DNA of 64,000 nt. It comes from Toxonevra muliebris. Lineage: Eukaryota > Arthropoda > Insecta > Diptera > Pallopteridae. Shown one piece after another: positions 1 through 9,800 of this stretch. The number at the start of each line of letters is the position of its first letter. The first letter of the stretch is position 1. The notes under the pieces are model-generated. The model was not told where the DNA came from. It saw only the letters and a program-made list of their open reading frames with translations, and searched no databases. The translations under genes were made by a program, and so were the position numbers. The stretch lies in NCBI GenBank assembly GCA_963691655.1, contig OY829326.1:75137235-75201234 (forward strand). Direction: 5' to 3'.

Positions 1-1191
1 AGTAGTTAACTTTTTTCAATCTTCTGATTTTATTGCTGCTATTTTTGGCACAAAGATATTTGTCTTTTTCTTTATGTTAACGATTTCAATCGTTAAGGGT
101 CTATCAAAGTTAACGACAAACATTGGTTGGAATGATTTTTACGAATGCCAATTAATGATAGTTAGCGCTAAGACAGTTAACGATATCGAAAAATCGGGAA
201 TTGGGAATTCTTTGACACCGCATAATCTGCTCAGATTTATTAATAAATCCGGTAAATTTAAAGAATAGCATAAGGGTCACAGAATATAGTACAATGGACG
301 TAAAACTTGTCTAATTGCTGTATTCTTGCAGTTCTAACAGAAAAAAAAGAGTTTTGTATCAAAAATTACCCGGAGATCTTTGACAATGTTGACCCGTTTA
401 GGCTGTGAGTTATTGGGAAGATACGTTGTAACTAAAGAAATGTCCGACTTTGTAAAGGTGGAAACAGCTCATTTTTCCACATTAAAAAACAAACAATTTT
501 TCACATACAAACATACTGAATTTAAGTTGAACTACAATTTTAAAGTATCCGATAGTTTATTAATTCTGAGATATACTTCTTTATCATCAGCAAATAGTAG
601 ACACCTGGAACTAGTAATTGAAGTAGGAATATCATTTATGAATAAAATAAACAATAGTGGCCCTAGAATACTACTCTGCGAAATCAATAAGGACTGTAGA
701 AGAAGCATTGTAAATATTCACAAAACAAATACCCCTGTTCCACGCTACAATACTTGTGTTGCAGCTATTCACTATTCCCTTTTGGAGTTGCTACGTAATT
801 TCATGTGCAAACACACGCAATAATACATCAGAAACTGAGTTGCACCTCTTTTCACATTTAATTTCTGTATTTTTGATGTGTAAACATTTTAGCTCACGGT
901 ATAGGCAAAATTTAAAATGTGTAAAATGTAAGAATAACTGTATCGTAAGATGTAAGATAACTGTAACGTCCAGTTCCTCTCTCGCTCACACTACTGCGTG
1001 GCATGACTGTGCTACTCTAAACAACAAAGAGAGGAGAGAAGAGAAGAAAAGAGGGAGAAATTAAAATACGAGCGGAGTTTGTTTATGTTTCGATCAATTT
1101 ACTCACACATATATATACATACGAAAACAAAATGTGTGTGTACATTTATTCGTGGCAGAATTATTTGTTGGTGTTAAACGTGTGGAGATGG
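1..1191. other. AT-rich intergenic DNA, no supported gene
   Basis: I see no gene here. An open frame of 147 codons at 380-823 has no recognisable motif and low-complexity composition. A small perfect hairpin (8-bp stem, TTCA loop) lies at 77-96. The stretch from about 720 to 840 resembles 2870-2980, so at least part of this DNA is an old dispersed repeat. A purine-rich GA tract lies at about 1025-1060. Confidence 0.6.
720..850 (+). repeat. Degenerate repeat, copy 1 (partner 2870-2980)
   Basis: About 100 bp here (tgttgcagctattc ... gtaatttcatg ... aatacatcagaaactg) is repeated with mismatches and small gaps at 2886-2970 in the same orientation. No coding potential is shared beyond the identity of the DNA. 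The origin is unknown; it is probably a fragment of an old mobile element. Confidence 0.6.
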
Positions 1192-1712
1192 ACTATACCT
1201 AACGCTCGTATCTATACAGTTTTTCGCGGTAGTATACAGTTTTTCCAACTCCAAAACCGCATACCGCCTTTTTTACCAAAATACCGCATTTATACTAAGA
1301 AAAAAATATAAAATTTTTGAACGCTTGGAAATTCAAATTTATCAATCGCAATGCAAAACGTCTGAGAGAACAATGGCAACTCGTTGCGAGTATACTTTTG
1401 AAATAAGTGGAAACATTGAAGGCGATTCTTATCGTCAAATGTAATTTGAAATATGCATGCGTTGATTTCTATAAATACCTCATAGCAAAGCCGGAATCGC
1501 TTCGTCAAATTTCTTCCAAGCACAAATTCTATACAACTACAGAAGGTGATATGAAAATGGAGAACGAAGACGATTTAGATGATGGATAAATTGCTTTCCC
1601 TGTTAATTTTCATTGAAAAAAATTCATACCGCCAAATATACAGTTTTTTAAAAATTTTTGGTAGAAGTATACAGTTTTTGGTCCGAAAAAAGATACGAGC
1701 GTTAACTATACC
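1192..1712. mobile_element. hAT-like non-autonomous element with perfect 8-bp target duplication
   Basis: The element runs from 1200 to 1704 (505 bp). Its 14-bp termini are perfect inverted repeats, TAACGCTCGTATCT at 1200-1213 and its complement at 1691-1704. The flanking 8-mer ACTATACC is repeated exactly at 1192-1199 and 1705-1712. An 8-bp duplication is typical of hAT and P-type DNA transposons. Inside both ends a TATACAGTTTTT motif recurs (about 1214, 1233, 1637 and 1670), like subterminal transposase-binding repeats. The short frames inside do not resemble a transposase, so the copy is non-autonomous. Family assignment (hAT versus P) is inference. Confidence 0.85.
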
Positions 1713-1920
1713 ATACAAGCAGAGAAGTCGCCGTAGCAAACACAGGCTTTTGATAGGTTTTGCATTCGGTTAGTTAGATTGGATTAAAATTAAAAATTTT
1801 TTAAAATATAAAAACAATACAAAATGATAATAATAAAGAATCTAGGTTTCAATAAATGTATAAACAAAATGTAGTAATATGATAGCAAACCCCGGCATTA
1901 TAAAAATTTTGCTTTGTACA

Positions 1921-2000
1921 TTAACCTTAGAAAGGCAACACTTTTTTTATCTATGTAGTAGTGGAATGACTGGTCACCCCTGTTGCCTTTCTAAGGTTAA
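1921..2000. repeat. 80-bp perfect-armed inverted repeat
   Basis: Arms of 20 bp (TTAACCTTAGAAAGGCAACA at 1921-1940 and its exact complement at 1981-2000) enclose a 40-bp loop. It could be a solo MITE or the two ends of a collapsed element. I found no convincing target duplication. Confidence 0.75.
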
Positions 2001-2218
2001 ATGTGGAAAGCACTTATCGTCGCCTGAGAATTGATTTGGCGTATGTGTGTACAAATTCATATACCTATACGACGTTATGTAAAATTTTCAAATCTAATAA
2101 AATTTCAAATCGACAAGAAGAAAAACTTAAAGCGCGGAAAAAAAGATGCAATTGCGTATATGCGAGCATATCGTGCGCGATGCATTGGGTAAAAGAAAAA
2201 TGATTCAAATACAACATA

Positions 2219-2352
2219 TCAGCCCTATTCACAATTTGGTGCAAATGCAAAATATTTCAGTTATCATAACAACAAATACATACGATATGTAACAAAAATT
2301 TGCATTTGCATTGATGCACGGCCATTTACAATTTATGGTGAATTGGGCTATT
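2219..2352. repeat. Imperfect hairpin MITE-like repeat
   Basis: The left arm begins CAGCCCTATTC at 2219 and includes GCAAATGCAAA. The right arm ends GAATTGGGCT near 2350 and includes TTTGCATTTGC, so the two arms are complementary with gaps. The CAGCCCTATTC terminus is shared with the clearer element at 9035-9168, suggesting the same family in two states of decay. Confidence 0.5.
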
Positions 2353-2869
2353 ACATATATATAAAAGATAATTATATCTAATAAATTTTTAATTTGAATT
2401 ATTTACCTAAGCATATAGATTATACATCAAATCCCTATAAATGGATATACATATGTGAGCTTATGTATATGGTATTCAGTTGGTTTAACTGTTTACACAT
2501 CAAATATCTTGCGTGCCTTGCACGCATCCATTGTTTTTTTATACTGTTCTCGTTGAGTAGCATACAAAATCATTTACAAAATTAATTTATGTGCATTTAT
2601 TTATACTAAAAAATATTTTGTATTCAATACTTTTGCACTATTCTTAAACTGCTGTTAACTAATCTTCACACTCACAAGTCTTAAATTGCCAAAATCCGTA
2701 CAAAATAATAGAATAAATTTTATTTTGTATTCACAAGTCTATGTGCGCTTCTCAAAATAAGAATAAAGCCAATAGAAAAAACGAAAGAGATAGAGTACAA
2801 GCTCGAGTTGCATGCAACTGAATGCACGAAGAATTGCAGCGTAGAACATGGGTCTTGGACCCCTATTAT

Positions 2870-2980
2870 ACGCAGCAATACTTGAGTTGCAGCTATTGGC
2901 AATTCTCATTTGAAGTTGCTCCGTAATTTCATGCGCTATTATACGCTGTAATACATCAGAAACTGGTTTGACATTTATTT
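2870..2980 (+). repeat. Degenerate repeat, copy 2 (partner 720-850)
   Basis: This is the second copy of the block described at 720-850, in the same orientation. It shares GAGTTGCAGCTATT, GTAATTTCATG and AATACATCAGAAACTG-type words. Confidence 0.6.
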
Positions 2981-3842
2981 GGTGCTTTTGCTTTATACTA
3001 TTTTCGTTGAAGAACACGTATACATTTAATTAATGATAATCCTTCATTGTTTATTATTTTTGAACAAATTTTAATAAATTTTCACACACTTAATCTTAAA
3101 TTTTCGAAATCCGCAATTTTGCGTACATAATTCTGTGTGAAGCTTTTAAAATGAGAATAAGAATACAAAGCAAACACGCAAAAATACGAAAGAGTTAAAA
3201 GAAACGGTCGGAGTATTGCAGCAACATCAGTGACCGTGCAATTTTACCTACCCCGCAAGCTTTACACCCCTTTCATCATCGAACTCGAATTTATTGCTGC
3301 CTATAATACGGTATGTTTAAGGATGTGCAACTGGAAAAAAAAATCGATTTTCGACTTTTGGATTGATTAGAAATTCAAAGTCGATCAATTGACTTTTTAA
3401 GTCCATGAAAATCGATTGATCGACTTTTGTTGTTACATGGAATAAAAAAAATCCGAAACAAAAGAATTTTGTTATGAGTTACTTATGTATGTATGTATAT
3501 TTATTTATGATTTTCTTTTAATTTTTATTGAACGGAATATAAAATAAGTAATTTAAAGTAAAAGATTTGTTTTAAATGGCATATAGTTTATATAACATTA
3601 GCGCGACGAGACACTTGTTTTTATATTTATACATATGACTACGGTTTTTTTGCATAAAGTCGTAGAAAAGAGATATTTATCTGAAATTTCACAAATATAC
3701 TTCTGGTACCAGATTCATAATAAAATATAAAAATGGATAAGATCGGATAAGTTCCACTCCCACTTCCGATATAATCGAATCTCGAAATGCAGAATGTGGT
3801 GTACAATTTTTTCCGTCTGGTGAGAAAATTCTCCGCTTTTGC

Positions 3843-4454
3843 TATGCCAAACGGTATCAAAGTACTCATGTAAATTTTGACAGCAATGGCTGGCAAAACA
3901 ACGATGGAAAATTAAATATAAAATTTACTTAACTAAAAAATAATTGGAAAAAGCCAATAAATGCAATATTTCTAAAATTTATGGCTATAGTAGTTTTATT
4001 AGAGGCAGAATTAATAAAAGAATGGATTATCTACATCGAAAAATGAGCATTTGTGCAGTAACGCTATTATTGGTTACGTTCAGAAGACGCAACTGTTGCC
4101 CAACAGAGGAGAGCGTATCTCCTGAACGCGTAGTTGTGTGTTTTTGTTCAGCACAACTGTTGGCATTTGGACGCCATTTTTGCGATCATATTATTTTTCC
4201 GCTCTTCCATGCCAACATGTTGTTTCCCCAAAATTGGACAGACGTCTGTTGGCAATTTACAAACAACAGTTTAAAATTTTGTGTATCTTCTGAACGCAAC
4301 CATTGTTGTTTGTTTCTCTGTTGCTTTTATGTTGCGCTTGTCTTCTGTTTATTGCATATTCTGTTTATTATATCCATAAATTTTGAACTATCATATTCAC
4401 CTCATAAATGTCAAAAATTTACTCACTCGAGTACTTTGATACCATTTGGCACAG
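3843..4454. repeat. Nested inverted repeat inside the hAT-like element
   Basis: A block around 3843-3885 (complement of GAGTACTTTGATACCGTTTG) recurs inverted at about 4409-4454 (GAGTACTTTGATACCATTTG), arms about 40-45 bp. Inside it, GTTCAGAAGA (4079-4088) is inverted at 4285-4294 (TCTTCTGAAC), and a related TCTCCTGAACGC word occurs at 4108-4119. This looks like successive insertions into the host element. Confidence 0.55.
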
Positions 4455-4533
4455 GTTCTTACTCGATAATTTTAACTATCCTTCCACGTCTACTCTTTAT
4501 ATATAGTTAATTTGAATATATGTGTTTAGACTA

Positions 4534-4577
4534 ATATATATGTATATACATATATGTATATACATATATGTATATAT
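4534..4577. repeat. Palindromic TATATGTATATACA microsatellite
   Basis: The stretch is alternating ATATATGTATATACAT units, self-complementary at every scale. It is a simple-sequence repeat without a gene. Confidence 0.8.
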
Positions 4578-5084
4578 CAGGGTTGTGACCCCAAAATCCC
4601 ATAAGAGGTCCTAGGGGCAAGATTTTAGGGGTTACAACCCCCCGACCGTCCCTTCCCCCTTCTCCCCAGTTCCGTTTACCGTCTTTTTACTTAATCCGGC
4701 GGTATTATTTGACATTTATTATTCGTCTTCATATGTGAACTTTGTGCGAGTGAATGGGATAGCCTAAAAATGTGTGAAGTTTAATAAAACACAGTAGGCT
4801 AAAGAGGAAGAAAACTATTTTTGAACTATTGATTTTGAAATAAAATGCATGTACCACAAATCCGCAGTTGGAAAAATTTTGTAAAATTTAAAATAAATAT
4901 GAGAACTGAATTTGCAAGTTTCAAACAAATTTTGCACTAAAAGTCGAAAGTAAAAGTCGACTTTCGATCAAGTTTGGCAATTTAAAGTCGATTATAAAAA
5001 GTTTAAATATTGAGCTAAAAGTCGATTTCGATTAAAGTCGAAATCGATTTGCACATCTCTAGTATGTTGGTAGTTAGTAGCATG

Positions 5085-5165
5085 GTGAAATTAGGTTAGG
5101 TTGGAGTGGCTGTCGAGAGACACACTTAGGCCTGAACGGCCCATTGTGATACCACATAGTTGGAC
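5085..5165 (+). repeat. Short interspersed repeat (GGTTAGGTTGGAGTGGCTGTC family)
   Basis: This is about 75 bp beginning TTAGGTTAGGTTGGAGTGGC and ending near CATTGTGATACCACA. A diverged copy lies at 19375-19433 with a 13-bp duplication of flanking DNA, so the unit behaves like a very short retroposon. I recall similar blocks in tephritid introns, but cannot check that here. Confidence 0.6.
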
Positions 5166-5870
5166 CTACAGGTGATAGCAGCGTTAACTCTGTCTTCTTC
5201 TTCTCTAATTTTTTTATATGAAGATAATTTTAACTGTCAAAATCTTCGTTTTGTTTTCCATGCATTTGTTCTTGTGCTTTCGACAAGTACGATTTTTAGC
5301 AACAACAAAGTAGCGTATTGTTACTAATTTGTTGTACTTGTTGTAGTGCTGCTACCAACTGGAAACTGTCAAAATGTTTTGGAAAAAGGGGGTAAGACGA
5401 AAATTGTATTCTCCCCTCTTGTCATTACATTTGACAATTACCAGAATAAGAGTTTCCGCGTCTAAAAACAGATAATGAGGGGGATGAGGCGAAAGGAGCA
5501 TTCCTCCCTCTTACTGTCTAAAGGGAGATTTTTTTACAACTCAATAAAATGTGTGTACTCTTCCTGGAACTCTATTATTCAGTTTGAATTTTATTTCCAT
5601 TCGATTTTTTCTTTTGATGTGATGTCGATTCATCTGGTAAAATTTGTAAGAAAAGCTGTCAAAATACGAACAGTTTGAATATGGAACATGCAGGCTTGTA
5701 CCGATTTTTATTTTTCAATTTGATTTTCAGGGGAGCTCTCTTTCTTTCTTACTACCTATTTTTCTTTCTTGCTCTTTCACAAAGTTGACCATCTTTGCGC
5801 TCTTTCAAACAGCCGTAAATAAAATATCATTATGTTATCGCAATTAGTGCGATTTTAAATTGTATGCGCA
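5166..5870. other. Upstream region of E(bx), no gene seen
   Basis: There is no supported gene. About 5550-5735 is a dispersed repeat that recurs at 18395-18570. The remainder is AT-rich with no long open frame. Confidence 0.5.
5550..5735 (+). repeat. Dispersed repeat R180, copy 1
   Basis: About 180 bp here is similar to 18395-18570 in the same orientation. Shared words include CAGTTTGAATTTTATT, GCTGTCAAAATAC, TTTGAA..GAACATG and GATTTTTATTTTT. One copy is upstream of E(bx) and the other is in its first intron. Confidence 0.65.
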
Positions 5871-6281
5871 CATAACGCGTGCAGTCAACGCGATGTGGCA
5901 TCTCTGTTTTAGTGGATTACACAAAACGACTGCCAGGTGGCGCTTTTAGCGTTACAAAATAGAAGAGTGATTCTGATTGGCTAGCAATTTCAATCAAAGC
6001 CTGCTTCGAAACGGAAAAAGTGGTAGAAAATCACTCAAGAATAAAAAATTAATAAAATACACAATTTGTTAGTGAACTTTGTGAATTAATAAAAAAAAAT
6101 TAATAAAGTAATTGTGTCGTTTTAATTACTATTGAAGTGAGTGCATAAACATTACAAAAATACCTGAAAAGCTGGAAATAATATTTTTTAGCAATGGCGG
6201 ACAATGTGCATTGGCTTGACTTTTCGACAGTGGTGGATTAGATTCAGTTTGAATTCTTCAAATTATTACATGAAGCAAAAG
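5870..6281 (+). promoter_or_regulatory. Probable E(bx) promoter and non-coding first exon
   Basis: This stretch lies just upstream of the NURF301 start and ends in a good donor (AAAAG|GTATAG at 6282). That donor pairs with a polypyrimidine tract and acceptor at 6427. It contains a CCAAT-type word (GATTGGCT, about 5977) and a short upstream open frame. The transcription start was not located: no TATA box is placed convincingly. Promoter assignment is inferred from position only. Confidence 0.4.
6194..6241 (+). other. 15-codon upstream ORF in E(bx) 5'UTR
   Basis: ATG in a good context (GCAATGGC) opens a frame MADNVHWLDFSTVVD that closes with TAG at 6239-6241. It sits in the inferred 5'UTR exon, ahead of the NURF301 start. 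If translated it could lower initiation at 6525. Conservation is unknown. Confidence 0.35.
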
Positions 6282-6427
6282 GTATAGAATTTTTCCAGGA
6301 CATTTTCATCCAGTTATTTACCAATTGTTTATTTTTCATTTTCAAAGCTATTTTGCACTATGGAAAATCTTAATTGATTTCAATAATTCCTATTTTTTCT
6401 TTTTTTTTTTTTTTTTCTTATTTTCAG
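6282..6427 (+). other. 5'UTR intron of E(bx)
   Basis: The donor AAAG|GTATAG begins at 6282. The acceptor follows a long T tract, TTTTCTTATTTTCAG, ending at 6427. The intron is 146 bp. It is inferred from splice-site quality only, since no coding frame crosses it. Confidence 0.5.
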
Positions 6428-6524
6428 GTTGCAACATTGAACGCGTTATTTATTTTTATAAACAAATTTTTTGAATTTTATTTGTGTACGTATATTTTAA
6501 AAAGTTTTTTATCAAGAAAGTGAA

Positions 6525-6801
6525 ATGAGTGGTAGAGGAAGTCGTAAGAGGGGTAGACCTCCAAAGACTCCCAATGAACGGGCAGGAAAATTTAACTATC
6601 AGTTGCTGAAGAAGCCGAAATATCTTAGTAAGGTATGTGAATCGCAACCTAGCACTCCGTCAGCATCTCGTGCCTCTTCGCCACAGGAGAGTGATGGCAG
6701 TCGTAGTAATATCCGCAAATCCACTGCAAAGACCAGAGGTAGAGGAGGACGCAAGTCTATGAGCAACACTCAGTCAAATACTTCATATTCCAGCCGAAAA
6801 G
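6525..6801 (+). CDS. E(bx) coding exon 1
   Basis: Encodes residues 1-92 and one base of codon 93. The sequence is basic, with HMGA/AT-hook-like stretches ([11 protein letters not shown] and [10 protein letters not shown]) and a Ser-rich segment between them. The donor is AAAAG|GTAAGC. Splicing to 19867 creates [17 protein letters not shown], a well-conserved NURF301 segment. This start is preferred because it gives the family's N-terminus. Confidence 0.92.
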
Positions 6802-9800
6802 GTAAGCATTTTTTTGTTTGTTTATTATTAGTGTTTAGGTTAGGTCTTTAAGAATATAAACACAAAAAACAGGTAAATATAGTTAAGTCAAATGGTAAAA
6901 TTGAATAAGTTCAGAAATTACTCCTATTATATCGTCGTCGTTCACGTTCAAGCAGAAATCGCTAAGTTCAAATTAATTTTATTAATTGGATCCGTATTAA
7001 TTAACTTCTATAATTCGAATGGCATAATAAATAAGATTTTTAATGATCCAGTTGAAACGTGTATTTATGTGTACATCAATTTGCTGACTTTTTAAGTTTT
7101 ACCAGTATTCGTAGCGCACCATGTACTGCATAAACAAACTTCATCTCAGAAATCAAAAGAATGGATTTAATGAGATCTGCCAGAATACCGACGATATACA
7201 AACATATACGTACATATTTGTAACTTCAATTCCTACTATGAAAAGAAAATTATAAAAGCTTAGCAGAAATAGCGCTCAAGTGGCACTTTTTTTTTTGAAA
7301 ATTTTGCAAAAAAAAAAAACAGCTCTAGAATTTGACCCCAATGAGTAGTTTAGACTTTATTGATCAGAGTACTGCAATAGTCCTAAAAGGCACTTTTTAG
7401 AACTCCTTTCTCTGATTTTCATTATAATTTTCATGTGGCATGTAATTGATTGTTTTCATATATATATGTTCATATGCTTTTTCGCTCTGTTTTTTAGATT
7501 GTCTGCCTGGAATCTATAGGTAAAATTGACAAATGTTTTTTAACAAATTGAATTTGTAACTGCGGGTTTAAACTTAAAGCAAAATACAGGTTTTAGGCTA
7601 ATAATGTTTTTGCGCGACGTACCACATTTTTAATATTACCAAGGAATTGTTGTTTCTTCAAATTATTTTTAACTCATTCGAGTTTGTATAAAGCATCCTT
7701 GTTAAGGGGTTATATACACTTCTGCTCGAGAAAAAAGGGCATTTTTACGATTTTTTTTTTTTTTGGAGAAACAACGCATTTTTTTTTTTAAACTGAACGT
7801 CTATTTGTTTATACATGTCATAAGGAAGGTCTTTTATGAATTTTTTCAAAAGAAAATATTTATAATTGGAGTCAATACAGCCATTGTGCCAAAACACAAT
7901 TTTCCCGACAAATATAAAAAACAAAATTTGTAGTTTGTACCTTCACGCTCTGAGTGAACCAAGAATTTTGCAGAATTAACTTTTTATAAAAATGGTGATG
8001 GTTGTTCTAAAAAGTTTGATTTTTGAACGTATGAGCTTTCGGTTTTTCCAGCAAGAAAAAGAAAAAATCCTGCCAAAATTCAGACTGATCGGTTTAACGT
8101 CGAGAGAAACTGTGCTCACCGCAACCACACTTTTGGAAAAACAAAATTTCGAGATAATCGCGTTTAAACTTTTGGCACGATGTACAGGTAGTCGGTGGTA
8201 GCGCGCTGTTGACAGTTATAACTTTGGATCTCTATAAAGAATTTTTTCGGCCAACACAAGTATATATAATCCCTTAATCTAATAATTTGTTCTATAATTT
8301 TTAAAATTCTTTTTTTTTTTTTGGTTTGAGATGGGATGCGAGAATGTTTTATATTGATTTGTATTTTCACATTATTTTTAAGTCGAAATGCTACTGTAAT
8401 ATGAAAGCTTTTTTATATCGCAATTTAAAGTAAATAAAATAATAATTAAGAAATTGGACATCTGACAAAGAGTTAAGTGGAAATCTCTCACTCTGAGGGT
8501 AGCACATAAAATCAAAATGCCCAAGTTTGAGCCTAGCTATTGGGCCATTTCGAGATGTGATGACCTCGAAGCGATCGGCAGTTGCATGAGAAAATATCAT
8601 TTTTACAAATTGTAAAATCATCTTTTTGGGTAAACTTAATAATTATTTTTTTTGAAAGCATAATCAAATTGAACTGTAAATTTGTAGACTGTCAAAGTCA
8701 TGTAATGTCCTCTTAACTACCGCTTTAAAAAGTTATGTGTAACACTGCCGCAGACGTAAAACGCTCTATCCTGGAAATGGATTTATAAAAGTAATATGCG
8801 CATTAAAACCCAATAGCGTTTTGTCGAAGTGATTAATCAATAATCAGTGTTTGTGTCTTAGAAACAATCTACTGCATTAGTTGTAAACTTTATGAAAACC
8901 ATTAAATTCTAGTTTGTGAAATGTTTTAATTTCCTTTTAAAAATATAATTATGGATGATTTCGAATTTGTGTCGAGTTTGCCAACGGTCAAAGTCTTGAG
9001 AAATCAAGCTGACCTGAAAAATCCGAAAAATAATCAGCCCTATTCTAAATATTCCCGAATGAAATCCCAGGGAAAATTTTTTTCTTTTTCTGTCTTTTAC
9101 TATAGGAACACAAAAAAAAAAAACATTTTCCCGGAGATTTTATTTCGGGAATATTTAGAATAGGGCTGAATACACTGGAATACAAAATTTCACTTTAAAA
9201 ATATAACATGAACCAAAGTATGTTTTCTAAACTAATTCGAAATCGATGAACACGAAAATCATTTTCATTCCATTCATCTATGGGTAAGTTTTCGAGATAT
9301 GACAAAATAACGGTGTTTCAGGTTACAGTTTCACTAACAGACTAATATCTCTTTACCTATAGTTTCAGCTGATCCAAGTTTATACATCATAGGATTATAG
9401 AATTATATTACGCGTCTCATGCTATTAAAATCGGATTATACATAAATGACTAAGATATTGATGCTGAAAGTTCAATTTTGGTGTTATTATTGAGACATTT
9501 TCATACAAGCCGTGGGCTAAGTTTTCTTTCTCACAAAAGTTTACTCAAATTAAATATTCTCAAAAATTCGAAATTATTATCAAAATTCATTCTGCTATAG
9601 AAAATGATGAGCTACCACTTGAACTTTTGCAATTTTTCGCTGTCGGGTCTTCCCTTATCAAGAACCAGCAGTAGTCTGCCATCATACCCTCATCCCTGAA
9701 ACCTTGATATCGTCTTTCGCTTTCAGTCATATCTTGGTGGAACTGTTCGCCCTGCTCGTCACTTTCCGCACCTAGATTTGACAATAAAACATATCTGTGG

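Larger units (their letters stand above)
1713..3309. other. Repeat-rich intergenic DNA without a gene
   Basis: No gene is visible. The stretch holds a short perfect inverted repeat (1921-2000), an imperfect hairpin repeat (2219-2352) and a degenerate direct duplication. In that duplication about 2590-2900 resembles about 3020-3220: both contain a TCACAC...CTTAAATT block, a CAAAATCCG-like block and an AAGAATA..GAAAGAG block. Confidence 0.5.
3311..5068. mobile_element. hAT-like element of about 1.74 kb with nested inverted repeats
   Basis: The ends are complementary. The left end (from 3318) reads TAAGGATGTGCAA followed by an ATCGATTTTCGACTTTT-type block. The right end (to 5061) is the complement of TAGAGATGTGCAAATCGATT followed by a CGACTTT block. 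The heptamer GTATGTT flanks both sides (3311-3317, 5062-5068), fitting a 7-8 bp hAT-type target duplication. AGAGATGTGCA is a terminus I associate with hAT non-autonomous elements. Inside are further inverted repeats (3843-4454) and an AT/GC-poor palindromic microsatellite. The 188-codon frame at 3944-4510 looks like a by-product of the nested repeats, not a transposase. Confidence 0.65.

Noticed and set aside
380..823. 147-codon open frame
   Set aside because: No domain or family resemblance, and part of its DNA (720-823) is a dispersed repeat. An open frame of this size can occur by chance in low-complexity DNA.
3944..4510. 188-codon open frame rich in Cys and Leu
   Set aside because: It lies across nested inverted repeats of a transposon and has no transposase motif; likely a chance frame.
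7702..8716. Possible TTAA element (TTAAGGGG ... CCTCTTAA)
   Set aside because: Beyond the first few bases the two ends are not complementary.
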